64,000 nucleotides of DNA from Tieghemiomyces parasiticus. Taxonomy: Eukaryota > Kickxellomycota > Dimargaritomycetes > Dimargaritales > Dimargaritaceae. The stretch covers positions 1 to 64,000 of the forward strand of contig JANBPT010000109.1 of the NCBI GenBank assembly GCA_027575765.1, in the 5' to 3' direction. A program made the translations under genes and the position numbers. Positions 58,301 through 62,865 of the stretch are shown here, piece by piece (position 1 is the stretch's first letter; each line of letters opens with the position of its first letter). A model generated the notes under the pieces. It saw only the letters and a program-made list of their open reading frames with translations, was not told where the DNA came from and made no database searches.

Positions 58301-61300
58301 GCAGCCGCGCCCTGTCGATCGGCCTCGCTACGCTGGATCTCGTTGATGTGGTCCACAAAGGCGCGGAACGCCGGACGGACGGGCAATCCGGCCACTGAGT
58401 CAGTTTGGTAGGCCGCTAGCCAATCCTGAAGGAGCAGCGAGAAGGACCACCCGTCAAACAACGCGTGGTGGATCGACAGGAGGAGGCGGTGTGTACCGGA
58501 TTGAGGCGTCCGGGCCAGTTGGATGCGAACCAGGGGGCTATCAAGAGCCATCCCACGGGCGCGATCAGCGCAGAGGTAGGCCGCCTCCGGGTCACCGTCC
58601 TGTGCCCACGTGACGGTGGCCGGCCACTCGGCATTCGGCTCGGTGAGGGCGACCTGGACGAACCCAAAAGTACCCGCCGCAGGGGTGTCGACGAAGACCG
58701 TACGCAGCAGGGGCTGACGCTCACAGACCGTGAGCCAGGCGGAACGCAGTCGGGCCTCGTCGAGTTCCCCCGTCAGGCCCAGGGCGATCTGTACGAGATA
58801 ACGGGAGGGGTCCTGCAGGGAGGCCGCCAGGAGTTGGGCCTGAATCGCCGTCGTTGGGTACATGTCATCCACCTGAGTAGGCGCAATTCCGCGACGGCCC
58901 AGCTCCGTAAAAACGGCTCGGAGCTCGTCGGAGGAGGCCCCCAACTGCGGCACGTCCGCAGGGGTCCAGAGGGGCCGAGGGGTCACCCGGTGGTCGGCGA
59001 GACGGCACAGGTTAGCCAGCCAGCCGTCCATGACCTCGTGGAGCACCGTGGGAGGGAAGTACGCCGCGTTGTAGTCCACCATAAGCCTGAGCTGCTCGCC
59101 GCTGATCACCGACATGGCGTTCAGGTTGTGGGTCATAAACTCGCCTGGCGCGTAATCGTACTGTCCGTGAGTTCCCTGCCAATCAATGTCCACCCAGGCC
59201 CCGGAGTCGGTGCCCGCGTCGTTAAACCGCCCAAAAAAGTTGAATAAGATGTCGGTCTTGGCGGGCGTCTTGGCCAGGAGTTGCGCGCGTTCATTAGGTT
59301 GGGCCCCCGGCGAGTGACGTAGCACTCCGAAGGGGAAACCCTTACGCGGAATCTGCTGCAACGCCGCCTTGGTGGTCAGCAACAATGTGGCGAGATCCGT
59401 CGCATCCGGGGTGGCCAGGACTAGCGGATAAACCGAAGTAAACCACCCCACTGTACGGCTGACATCCAGTCCGTCGCGCCAGGGCTCGCGGCCATGGCCC
59501 TCCATATGCAGGGCAACCGCGGGAGTACTGAACGTGGCGGCGTAAGCCGCTGCGAAAGCCGCCAGCACCAGGTCGCGCGGAGTGACTCGCCACTCGGCAG
59601 CCACTGCGCCGACGAGAGCCGCCGTACGTTCGCGGTCCAGGACGCGACCCCCGGCTTCGCGCTGGTAATCGACCGTATCGACACGGTGCGTGAGTGGAGA
59701 CGGCACGATTGCAGAGTCGGGAAACGACTGGGCGGGCCATTCGGCGGCCTTCACCTGGGAGGCGTGCAGGTCCAACTGCTCAGCCCAGATTCGGAAGGCC
59801 AGGCTTGGGGCGGGGAGCGGCTGGCCGTCCAAGAGGCTGTTAAGGTCCTCGACAAGGATACGCCACGACACCAGGTCGATGAAGAGATGGTGGACTGTGA
59901 GGTGAAGGATGGCAGGGGCAGTGACATCTGCGGGGTCGGTAAGCAGGACAGCCGCTAGAAGGGGACCATGGGCTAGGTCAAATTCGCTAGGGATCGTCGT
60001 GAGGTAAGCGTCACGCTCTGCGGGGGTCAGGGCTACGACTCGCACCAGGATATGGTCGGTTAAAGTGCCCATGACGGGGACCTCCTGGTACCAATTTCCT
60101 TCGGTTTCACCTTGAGTGTAACGAGCGCGCAGCATGTCGTGGTGAGCCACGAGGGTGGTTAGGGCCGCCTCCAGTTGGCCGCGGGTGAGTGGACGGCGCA
60201 CCCGACAGTTAAACGACTGGTTGAAATGGAATCGGCGTCGCACGGGCCATTCAAAGAACCAGCGCTGGATCGGGGTTAGGGGTACGGGGCCCGTGGCTGG
60301 GCCGGTCAGCGTCGCGTCAGGGGCGATTCCCTCGGTTTCGAGGGGCTGCAATTGGGAGGCCATGGCGCGTAGGGTGGGTTGGTCAAAGATTTGGGGGACG
60401 GTGAGGCGGTATCCTCGCTGGCGGCATTGCGCAACGGCAAGGATGGCTACTATAGAGTCACCCCCCAGGCGGAAAAAGTGACTGTCGTGGCGCAGAGTGG
60501 AGACCGGGCGACGTAGAACATGGCCCCATACCGCAGCAAGTGCGGCTTGGGCCTGGGTGTCCCAAACGGCGGGATCGGCCGGGTTGGAAGCGGCGACGTC
60601 GGACTTGAGCTCAGGGACGATGGGGAGTGCCTCGCGGTCAACCTTGTCGCTACGGGTGCGCGGGAAGGTGGTCAATGCCATGAGATAGGTGGGCACCATG
60701 TAGCGCGGAAGGCCAGTGGTCAAATGGACGCGGAGGTCGTCCAGATCTACCGTGGCAGGGGTCACATAACCTATCAACCGGTCCTGGTGGACCACGGTCA
60801 CGGCCTGCGTCACGCCAGGGTAGGCTAGCAGGCAGGTGTCGATCTCGCCCAGCTCGATCCGGAAACCGTTGACCTTTACCTGGTGATCAATCCGGCCTAG
60901 GTACTCTAACCGGCCGTCCGGCAGCCAGCGGGCATAGTCTCCAGTACGGTAGACCCGGCCGGGCCCGAAGGGGTTGGCCAGGAAACGCGTGGCACTGAGC
61001 TCCGGGAGGTTGTTGTAGCCGCGGGCAACGCCTACGCCACCAATCAATAGCTCTCCGGGAACACCTACGGGCACTGGTTGCAGGCCGTCATCTACAATGT
61101 ACGACGCGGTACCCGCTATCGGTTTACCAATGGTTACTGGTTCGTCGGGGGCTACAACACCGTAGTGGGTGAAGACGGTGGCCTCAGTGGGCCCGTAGCC
61201 GTTGCCGATTGGACACCGGGATTCCCACCGCCGACGTAGGTCCGTTGGGAAGGCCTCACCTACACTGGTGATCTGGCGCAGACGCGGGAACCGATCGGGG

Positions 61301-62865
61301 TCAACCAGGGCCAGGAATGACGGCGTGGCAGTGATGATGTCAGCCGTGGCCAGGTCGGCCAGGGGATCCTCGCCGGATAGAACCAGGGTACCACCGTTAC
61401 ATAACGTGACGAACCCTTCGTACAGGAAGGCGTCGAAGGCCACCGAGAAAACCTGGAACACGGCCACGCCCGGACCAATTTCGTCGGAGCGGCAAGGAAT
61501 GCGGACAATGTTGGACAGGCCGTGATGTTCCACCAACACACCCTTGGGCCGGCCCGTGGTGCCCGACGTGTAGATGACGTAGGCGAGCTGGTCGGGGGTT
61601 ACGGTCGGCAGTGCTGGCGAGGAAGCAGGGTTTGGGAGGCTGGCGACCGGGGGCTCGACATCGACGACGCAGACTAGGCCGTCGTAGACCGCGGCCAGTG
61701 TCTCACGCAGGGCCGCGGTAGTCAGTACCACCGGGGCGTCGCAGTCGGTTAGAATGTAGCGGGTGCGATCGGCCGGGTACTGGACGTCGATGGGTACGAA
61801 GGCACCTCCAGCCTTCAGAACGGCCAGCATCGCTAACATGACCCAGTGCGACTTTGGTATGAATAGGGCGACGCGAGTCTCACTCGTCACTCCAAACCCC
61901 TGCCGTAGGCGGCAGGCGAGGTCAGTACTGGTGCGACTGAGGGTGTCGTAGGTCACCGTCTCCCCAGCGAAGGTTTGGGCCGCGATATCCGGATGCGACT
62001 TGGCCCACTCATCGACCATCTCGACGACAGGGACGAAGGTAGTACTCAGATCGCACGATGGCAAAGGGGGGTTAAAGGTGTGGAGGACCTTCTGCCTGTG
62101 TTCCAAGTCGAGCCACTGCACTGAAGCCACAGTCGGTTGGACGGTACTGGTTTCCAGCGGAAAGGTGGTCAGCTGGACCAGGCTACCCAGCAGGCACGCG
62201 AGCTGACGAACCAGTTCCTCCGCTGCAATGCGATGGATACGGCGTGTATCGTAGGCGAGGACAATCTGATCCACGCCGTCGACCGGGGCGGGGCCGACAG
62301 TGACGGCCACCGTTACCCGGGCGCGTTCCATCCAGGGGCGTGCAACGGTCAGAAAGACGGATTCGGCCACGGCCCCAGTCTCGACGGCATGGACGATCAT
62401 AGTTTCGAACAGAGCCACGTCGAACTGTTCCGCCTGATCCGACGCGGTCGGTTCCGGGGAGTGACTTAGCGACTCGGCAATCTCTGCCAGCCATGGCAGG
62501 AGGGGGCGACCTGGCGTACAGCCCGGAACCGTGGCGATCATGGAGTGGTCTTCGGCTTGTGACGATACAACCAATCGCCCAATAACCAGACGGTCGGTGC
62601 GGGCATAGCGGGTCACCAGCACTGACCACGCCGCCTGGAGGAGGATCGAGGCAGACATGCCCGTTGCATCCGTCCACGCTGCCAGGTCGAGCAAGAGCGG
62701 GCAGGTCTGCGTGTCGATGCCACCCTGTGGGACTGTGGGTTTGAGCAGGGGGAGGGCTTCGTAGTCGCCATGGCCCTGGGCAAGGAGGGCCGAGTAATGA
62801 GCGATACGCAAGGCGCTGTCGGTGGCGGTACCGGTGGTGGCGTTAGAGCGGTCGGTGTGTGACAT
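38863..62865 (-). CDS. giant nonribosomal peptide synthetase, five A-T-E modules plus one decayed module
   Basis: An uninterrupted frame of 8,000 codons. The ATG at 62865 is the first one downstream of a TATA box at 63171; the frame itself opens upstream to a TTG at 63075. Domain order (residues, approximate): truncated C 1-270, A1 275-770, T1 775-840, E1 845-1300, C1 1330-1755, decayed block 1760-1965, dead C 1980-2390, A2-T2 2410-2965, E2 2980-3435, C2 3460-3895, A3-T3 3925-4490, E3 4510-4950, C3 4970-5415, A4-T4 5450-6010, E4 6030-6490, C4 6515-6950, A5-T5 6970-7545, E5 7560-8000. It should activate amino acids as adenylates, load them on phosphopantetheine arms (GGDS in all five T domains), epimerise and condense them. 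There is no TE, reductase or terminal C domain, and no intron in 24 kb although neighbouring genes have them. Confidence 0.95.
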   Translation of the reverse strand: MSHTDRSNATTGTATDSALRIAHYSALLAQGHGDYEALPLLKPTVPQGGIDTQTCPLLLDLAAWTDATGMSASILLQAAWSVLVTRYARTDRLVIGRLVVSSQAEDHSMIATVPGCTPGRPLLPWLAEIAESLSHSPEPTASDQAEQFDVALFETMIVHAVETGAVAESVFLTVARPWMERARVTVAVTVGPAPVDGVDQIVLAYDTRRIHRIAAEELVRQLACLLGSLVQLTTFPLETSTVQPTVASVQWLDLEHRQKVLHTFNPPLPSCDLSTTFVPVVEMVDEWAKSHPDIAAQTFAGETVTYDTLSRTSTDLACRLRQGFGVTSETRVALFIPKSHWVMLAMLAVLKAGGAFVPIDVQYPADRTRYILTDCDAPVVLTTAALRETLAAVYDGLVCVVDVEPPVASLPNPASSPALPTVTPDQLAYVIYTSGTTGRPKGVLVEHHGLSNIVRIPCRSDEIGPGVAVFQVFSVAFDAFLYEGFVTLCNGGTLVLSGEDPLADLATADIITATPSFLALVDPDRFPRLRQITSVGEAFPTDLRRRWESRCPIGNGYGPTEATVFTHYGVVAPDEPVTIGKPIAGTASYIVDDGLQPVPVGVPGELLIGGVGVARGYNNLPELSATRFLANPFGPGRVYRTGDYARWLPDGRLEYLGRIDHQVKVNGFRIELGEIDTCLLAYPGVTQAVTVVHQDRLIGYVTPATVDLDDLRVHLTTGLPRYMVPTYLMALTTFPRTRSDKVDREALPIVPELKSDVAASNPADPAVWDTQAQAALAAVWGHVLRRPVSTLRHDSHFFRLGGDSIVAILAVAQCRQRGYRLTVPQIFDQPTLRAMASQLQPLETEGIAPDATLTGPATGPVPLTPIQRWFFEWPVRRRFHFNQSFNCRVRRPLTRGQLEAALTTLVAHHDMLRARYTQGETEGNWYQEVPVMGTLTDHILVRVVALTPAERDAYLTTIPSEFDLAHGPLLAAVLLTDPADVTAPAILHLTVHHLFIDLVSWRILVEDLNSLLDGQPLPAPSLAFRIWAEQLDLHASQVKAAEWPAQSFPDSAIVPSPLTHRVDTVDYQREAGGRVLDRERTAALVGAVAAEWRVTPRDLVLAAFAAAYAATFSTPAVALHMEGHGREPWRDGLDVSRTVGWFTSVYPLVLATPDATDLATLLLTTKAALQQIPRKGFPFGVLRHSPGAQPNERAQLLAKTPAKTDILFNFFGRFNDAGTDSGAWVDIDWQGTHGQYDYAPGEFMTHNLNAMSVISGEQLRLMVDYNAAYFPPTVLHEVMDGWLANLCRLADHRVTPRPLWTPADVPQLGASSDELRAVFTELGRRGIAPTQVDDMYPTTAIQAQLLAASLQDPSRYLVQIALGLTGELDEARLRSAWLTVCERQPLLRTVFVDTPAAGTFGFVQVALTEPNAEWPATVTWAQDGDPEAAYLCADRARGMALDSPLVRIQLARTPQSGTHRLLLSIHHALFDGWSFSLLLQDWLAAYQTDSVAGLPVRPAFRAFVDHINEIQRSEADRQGAAAFWADYLRGSRPTPLPYLGPPTAAAAPPAQFIAPLQLPMAKLHRFSQQHGLTVAALLRGAFALTLGRLSGSEDVTFGSVVSGRNQGFDGIESLAGPCLNTLPVRVALAHQTSVLEWLKSLHDDQVRMIPREHDALVTVTRHAGHTDGTPLFRTMLVFENYPPPTADPGCPLRITDRIGYEVTEFPLAVMVSDRGDRYDVTVFYHCTHYNTEAAAYVARCLDHALATLISATPTVTLGDLAVPPVPTGLQGSGVADTSESRFAERGGLRFPLIILTKALEAAGAARVHVVPVEPGRLLAWVDAEDSDITTMVQGLQGVLPPPLLPSAIVSVGEYFGSELADWDPSFLSRAAPVYFQLRVENSGLNPTQHWLALTYHALVSNADGYTSPLATVTTDLLAGGEFTIPRLFQFCYLITTRFGLPVTPADLYRNRQLGDLATLIDNPDRATPIAPPGLTENGCDDVVRSGPLSAAQWRSWLRCNLEEPSSLVIRAAYRVTDTTLDLARLQLAVLALADRHEILRTTFQPTGPTVVQSVHAQATCDVSDAPLRPSFDPQRLPLFAVTLSDSNRLTCAFHVLIMDGPSLPQFLEQLMHTYEALSGQGLGPALPAEPTQLLDLIAGDPNQTTVTNADRSLAPEFVPLDLPTDLPRPALFAPEAHEHRLEFTPAAQADLARIAEETDTDLVAVWGVMWGAFVSRISHRQDVHQGVSRPSLVGQGHAVLGPCAALYTTTLSHPTGRCLADLLAPDSPSLAPKDATSVTALPLGWDPRFAYPHQVTLEFRDWRLPTRKDGWDLLSDESGPDDIAPTTTSELHLTVEVDRTDRTFLCLTSAAWLFTMDHARRLLANFVHFVEAAVAQPAQSLDTLDLVAPAELSLILDHFSHDAAATTHPFPANTSLPALLRERMSRFASTVAIQHSACSVTYADLIRHSATLAGKLQGLGITAGDRVAVIVQRHPALLVTLLGLWHLGAVYVPIDAQLPPKRRDYILQTADCRLIVNITAFAPPDHLSVPVLSFTLPDVDTLPASPTAPTANLRLDQPAYLIFTSGTTGVPKGVLVSHAGLANLAMAHAGSLCPRPGTRILHPMAPGFDGFLHIAFIALCHGGTLVLPTDTEGLLAGLSTVDTAVVTPSMLAAVDPSDYPQLQIIGVAAEPLPAALADQWADRVELYNYYGPTEATICSHIGRVYSGRPVTIGKPLANTTCYIVDPTLQPVPIGVAGEIMLGGPNLALGYYNQPELTDTKFVPNPFGPGKLYHTGDLGCWTADGQVLYVGRIDEQVKLRGFRIELAEVESCLRLRSEVKTAVALVHRAQLAAFVTGPNELDEAAVRRDLADHLPHYMLPSRILTLQTLPLTVNGKVDYQQLRSLLEQTALLPSATLALSGQARVLREVLAAVLGIAADHIDMAHSFYRVGGDSISAIQTASRCRQLGWQIAVPDLLRGDPLEKTAQSCMVAHTSAHESRPSPTVMSGQAFPLTPIQRWFLSVRRFRNVHRFNQTFVFELTRPVGREVIQQALTQVRDTHPMLRATFTLQTESSLPNWIQTYHDPEDAAPVPVTERQAELADLPAAVAEVHAAINIHTGPLLSAGILQVAEADAGLLILSVHHLVVDLVSWSTLLEDLAAALNGTRPVPATLPFPDWAAALNQYGRQSTADGDTPGANLSQATGWALTIDPNLLVSNTVGQARTIRIDIATETSHRLLRPTPGLQTTDLLIAALAAAFHRWQPDQPSPVIDTEGHGRRPWLPTQDLARTVGWFTTVLALAPVIPASSGPVAWIRAAKAAVREAIRDELRASVRRFAAVDPTAEGYHPGDVAFNFLGQTVNDHALTARGTAPWRPRFDLRHLVSEMDGAELRAHLLDVVVLVTDDGTLAVEVTYPPSIFAPPSLAEFRSALTDEMDRLTEQLTITPHHRYWVPLDFPLLPAVTTVDLLALETELTRHGLSTAMVETVYPCTPLQAGLLAVTTRRPAEYTLQLSFTLRGLTVRDRVYTALQAVVRRHPILRTRFLLEGFGRYTEAVQVVTQDTEFPWFDAASWSELGHDGEAGYLAADRQRGFHVQLAPMLRLTTVAESTDRVRCVLTSHHAILDGWSNGILLRELHLALTATADFATLPTAVPYEAFVRHLGGQDPAQARKFWSDYLTGVPKEGTQLRLPAPLAPPERLRDAELLHSLYPDAGALRRRAEHHGLTVSSLLRAAWALLLHAYTGQTDVVFGVTVAGRAVPVDGIEHLMGFCINTIPFRATVDPGVSLLAFLRTVGDHSAQVTAFEHSSLADISRWIDPAEGRATLFNTILVYENYPSDTNEADPAAVALTDVTADEFTEYPVSGCFFDDPAGSLRVRLTYKTAEVDGVYVGHLAAALTRYISLIAVALEVHLQPSAETTLAQLALTPLEQERELLAWSQPAALAEPNVTVVDLIRAWSTELPDHVAIEQGLDQTTYATLWTTAGRIAHQLLALVATDPHTSVVIGLLVTRHPATIVAMLGVLRAGFAYVPIDATNPADRQIALLTECACPVVVDVAGTCRYLGPGPAGNTKDGWHYATFADLAGDVAESNVSLPLPSPDDLAYVVYTSGSTGRPKGVQILHRGLANLVQSPPHNLGVQRGERVLQLFNLAFDGCVNDIYSCLANGGTLVLNPPVSSSFNNIDVVALTPSLLTAFDPAEFGRVGRLMTGAEPLPQPLADRWAARFPMYNLYGPSEATVCTHVGRVEPGRPITLGRPIAGSVCYVLDALLRPVPTGAVGELFLGGPNLARGYLHRPDLDAQAFCANPFGPGKLYRTGDLVRWLADGALQYMGRTGDFVKVRGFRIELGEVDAVLSQCPGVDAGAALVHRDRIYACVAPAEVDTTAAHDLLAAKLPAYMVPHRIYSLPSLPTTANNKVDRAALSRHVVAAEMAVEAEEANNQCDASLPQDDVQRRVVTAMAASLHLDPTRVGLHASFFQLGGDSISAIRYVARLRDAGVTATVGQVFDHPTPYGLAAVADVIGDVVIDLVVQDPVVGHFDLTPVQSWFWDLGLVNVHRFNQSFLLELTVPHDPVAITAALRRLVTHHDILRVRFNPAPAEGSSWAPQLPAAIAVDGDLLVAVREDPIPLADLPTACVALTDRIRLDTGPVTVAGIFHTDPKTQWLFWSVHHLAVDLVSWRILLEDLAMLLKEPTASLPQKTVSYLAWSAHLREYAGQVTWPTESAETVALYADTDVADPLTVNLVGARVNETHELSSDITGALFLGPTAVTWSAQPVELLLAGFAAAYLDHYGAPSMQIDVEGHGRQPFGPLDLSRTVGWFTAIYPVTFRSDAQYPLTAALRSAKQGMRGAPHAGLAFGMRKYLGSDSAQLSYGRVAFNYLGRFEGLEAADAPFHARSELLPDACDLDTEEAWPYLLELNCRHVGDRLELAIRHCPSVHHQATVRQLLKQWAAHLATFANGHPATAPVSCLAPVDVPLLPCSQDSLDMLLQEAGTAGGFSPGDVGRILPATPLQEGLVVRTMQDPSAYLVQMVFDIVGNLDLERYRGVWNDLTARYEALRTRLHATDQLPGVTLLQFVLRTARVNWHVADWSDCPPVELSDREAAYIAADRQCGFSLDGPLVRVAVLATGSARHRCVFTVHHTLLDGWSNSRLLAESLALYHATPLDPPVQFHPFVRYLTEQSPAQAQTFWQTYLDNVLPTPAIQLPVDPVLIEPTEENRGDNGGSIDVPAVSRSHWLTFSTPLDQLTAFTRRQDLTVATVLRALWGLLLARYVGNASEVTFGVVVSGRNVPIPDVERLVGMCINTVAVRVRFPAEASVQAWLRTLHRDAGRMIPHEHHRLVDVKAWAGVASQTDLFQSLLVYENYPVAETPATKEPEIRYDRGEGHEFTEYPLSVCFVEDPANGHLRVRLLYDAIRYLPVYVERMAAALDDILTRLVQASPDQCVADLFTLPAAEAQLVLHTWAEGPTDDSPDLEIGLHNWVVRQAQRDPDAVALEYIDQRWTYAELHQMGSRVAHWLQSRGLARNRPVALIIDRCPAMVFGLFGTLLAGGAYCPMEASNAADRLRHMLHELDTPVVLTTAAHYNFVTETLGVEPARVGRLDDLVAVPDVPLIDTMVDPDDLAYVIFTSGTTGRPKGVPIRHRGIVNFVRHAPHNFSSGPGTRVMQFLNVAFDGCVSETFTTLANGATLVLREEDFSLTARRVTNLICTPSALAILDPADYPNLQVVATAGEPLPYSLVQRWAGRCTFYNAYGPSEASIGSHTGRVVPGRLVSVGIPLANTACYVLDEALRPVPAGVTGELYLAGRGLSPGYWQRPDLTERVFLPNPFGPGRIYRTGDLGRWLPDGGIQILGRSDSQVKLRGFRIELGELESTAELDPAVAQAAAVVKDQQLVLYLAPSSGDTSTIDCTAVSDQLGARLPAYMVPHHLITLATMPLTSNGKVDRRQLAGRPLPTAATGRATLYACDPAVLGALVDALAATLNVDPATCNANASFFELGGDSISAIQLVSRAKRAGLDVTVAQVFKTPILAQLAGQVRFAAAPADSIVHRTDASPLGLVPLTPIQHWFLSQPFERIDQFNMSFLLGCRTELTLDALRGALHYLVRHHDMLRVRLTRNARGDWQQNVPPVGNTGEATVADLTPFVRLTAETFPDLDALSAWVHAEQTTLSLAEGPILAVGLVTIAAGAPHAGTYLFVTVHHFALDLVSWRIMLEDLEALLCGRELPPKSMAFRQWATLLENHAQTQLATTWPAYPPVTPIPLDFDVDRRAYVPLAACRSLERALGPTLTDQLFCQLSTVADVKPQELMVAALVAAVQHVFSTDSLEIELESHGRHPWDDAIDLSRTVGWFTVTYPLPFHPPILPGATDPAESATRARLARLRHVKQRLRAVPNHGFPYSLLSYPKSAETGPSVTKPDLLFNYLGRFEQLESAQAFWRSCDELLGEDAGNVAKTEAWNRILDAVCKVDADRGLVVCLTYNTALHRESTATRLVDTWRDELACLLTDLVSGSAAVYCPADFPLLDATEAQLDTLVETELPRLGLDLRQIETLYPCAPLQEGLLGALLRDPTSYTVQTAFDVRGPLDPARFKRAWDAVGQAHAILRTRFLLGSPALGGAHLQLVLKQFTALWYEADLTDLAENYLGWERDYLGQDRQRGFCPHEPLLRFALIRVGTDHHRFLFTVHHSLADGWSSALMIAQLLAHYVDRALPTAVADYEAFISYLVHQDAEEARMHWANLLSGITEPTVLSGPPIPVAKTTTAAEPGPKLSHFVTVDLPGMAGLNHCMQSRGITFATLLRAAWGLVLHRYTDRAAVTFGVVVSGRNLPVTNMDQLIGLCINNVPFRVDVDPTVPVDEWLRGLHGQAADGVRFEHCRLTDIHRWGPLGPGTALFNTALVYENYPVGEPDPDCPITVTGEYGVEHTDFDLSLCTFVHDDTLTVKVEYQPAKFEPDFVGRLARHFTAAVNRLARAEPAASLGSVDVFDTDEATQLTPKDALEPTGPTTSVLALIEARTRATPDRVAMRLSDDRTLTYNSFWRRAGRLAVRLLETVTAVDTPASRPPVIALLTADRAELAVGQLTAWRAGAAFLVLDPTHPTEHLTYILQDMPVLCVLVGTRVDEAVVAALPTHVRTAALNPAWDDLAGADADTADQVNLPAVTPRDPAWMVYTSGSTDHPKGVWIDHAAAAASLTGISEIIQPRTDDVVCPVLAPACDAAIAELWVPLLAGATVVTAPLDLPDALATGTVLSCTPSLLATLDPTLTSRLRCVVVGGEVLPPALAHRWSTHVRLVHCYGSSETSIYSHATVLAAGDPINLTPIRGALGYVLDSHQRPVPIGTVGELYISGATLAREYFSRSELTAAQFLPNPFGPGRVYRTGDAVRLLDAQGRIAFVGRLDDQVKVQGFRVELGDVKAALLAYPGVDSAYAAVQRDHLVGFVTPASLDSAAVLATVRTHLPAHMVPESLATLDALPRTPQGRVDRRALPALEVTSLTSVVPTLPTESPAQDLPNLGTLLDILADVLQKDRSTLNPTATFFQLGGDSLVAVHLAAKCRSAGLDLRLADIDRQRTVRDLARSCTPTADATVDSEADTATGQFTLTPVQRNFFRMNLAAPHEFRLSILLQSATVHPLTRWQQVLLALMRHHDLLRSRYDGCGPINDVSEDAATLTGWVADDAPEVTDWLSYHAVASEQAMRDLIPSFLDGLNYAEGPLVRAGVFDIGDQQYFLFTAHHLVVDLVSLRILVEDLETLMRGFSLPPKTLGFRRWSALLTEWARELQPTDWPDMPSHPPVAPDYPLTAATRTVVSQTGATTYLDANLTRALFGPAAEALGAEPLELMLTALVRAFVTCYPDRAGLVLEFQSHGRQAHLPGYDVSRTVGWFTALYPVSLTAADPHESLTGTLRQVQAALRAIPHRGFTYPLLRHRSAADRERLGSVPQYAFNYLGRVDATGVRSTSQLFQSRADIMREYSQLGLANCWPYLLDFLCFHDDDRLAINVGYSTDVFATPNIERLATTWRETLEQLLRSVSNRA
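43390..47960 (-). other. NRPS module 4: C3-A4-T4-E4
   Basis: C3 has HHTLLDGWS near residue 5118. A4 has FTSGTTGRPKG near 5605, YGPSEAS and NGKVDRR. Pocket by eye: D-G-S-I-A-A-A-I-G-K, small residues lining a roomy pocket. T4 is LGGDSISAI near 5972. E4 has HHFALDLVSW near 6174 and ESHGRH (Glu kept, Gly to Ser), and FNYLGR. It is probably functional throughout. Confidence 0.88.
48010..52480 (-). other. NRPS module 3: C2-A3-T3-E3
   Basis: C2 has HHAILDGWS near residue 3597. A3 has YTSGSTGRPKG near 4089, YGPSEAT and the lysine in NNKVDRA. Pocket by eye: D-G-N-A-M-G-L-V-C-K. T3 is LGGDSISAI near 4455. E3 has HHLAVDLVSW near 4645, EGHGRQ and FNYLGR. It is a complete elongation-plus-epimerisation module. 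Confidence 0.88.
52560..55645 (-). other. NRPS module 2: A2-T2-E2
   Basis: A2 motifs are intact (FTSGTTGVPKG near residue 2566, YGPTEAT, NGKVDYQ). Pocket by eye: D-G-H-V-G-A-Y-I-C-K. T2 is VGGDSISAI near 2928. E2 has HHLVVDLVSW near 3120, EGHGRR and FNFLGQ. It sits after the dead C domain, so any peptide bond to residue 1 would have to be made by C1 reaching past the decayed block. Confidence 0.85.
55690..58880 (-). other. NRPS: C1 followed by a decayed module
   Basis: C1 is intact (HHALFDGWS near residue 1467). The next roughly 200 residues lack all A-domain core motifs and end in a segment like the second half of a T domain (DLYRNRQLGDLATLI), with GGEF at the place where GGDS carries the phosphopantetheine serine. 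A further condensation-like domain follows, opening with SAAQWRSW and reading HVLIMDG where HHxxxDG belongs, so the catalytic second His is Val. The block therefore looks like a dead module left in the line between C1 and A2. Confidence 0.75.
58960..62045 (-). other. NRPS module 1: A1-T1-E1
   Basis: A1 has an intact phosphate loop (YTSGTTGRPKG near residue 430), YGPTEA and the A10 lysine (SDKVDRE). Specificity pocket read by eye against GrsA-PheA: D-A-Y-T-T-V-G-V-F-K. T1 carries LGGDSIVAI (near 800). E1 has HHLFIDLVSW near 990, the catalytic-Glu motif EGHGRE, and FNFFGR. All three look functional. The product would be a D-configured starter on T1. Confidence 0.85.
62046..62865 (-). other. NRPS: N-terminal half-C domain
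   Basis: Residues 1 to about 273 match only the C-terminal half of a condensation domain (SASILLQAAWSVLVTRYARTD, then the floor and latch region). The half that carries HHxxxDG is absent, so no condensation can happen here and A1 is expected to be the initiating module. Confidence 0.65.

Noticed and set aside
39600..62200. Many 60-240 codon plus-strand frames antisense to the NRPS, such as 51043-51750
   Set aside because: They mirror the GC-rich codon pattern of the NRPS on the opposite strand and have no independent domain content.
35791..62865. Treating U2AF2 and the symporter as parts of an NRPS cluster
   Set aside because: U2AF2 is a core splicing gene, and the transporter lies beyond it in another orientation. 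No tailoring enzyme, regulator or phosphopantetheinyl transferase is present in the window.
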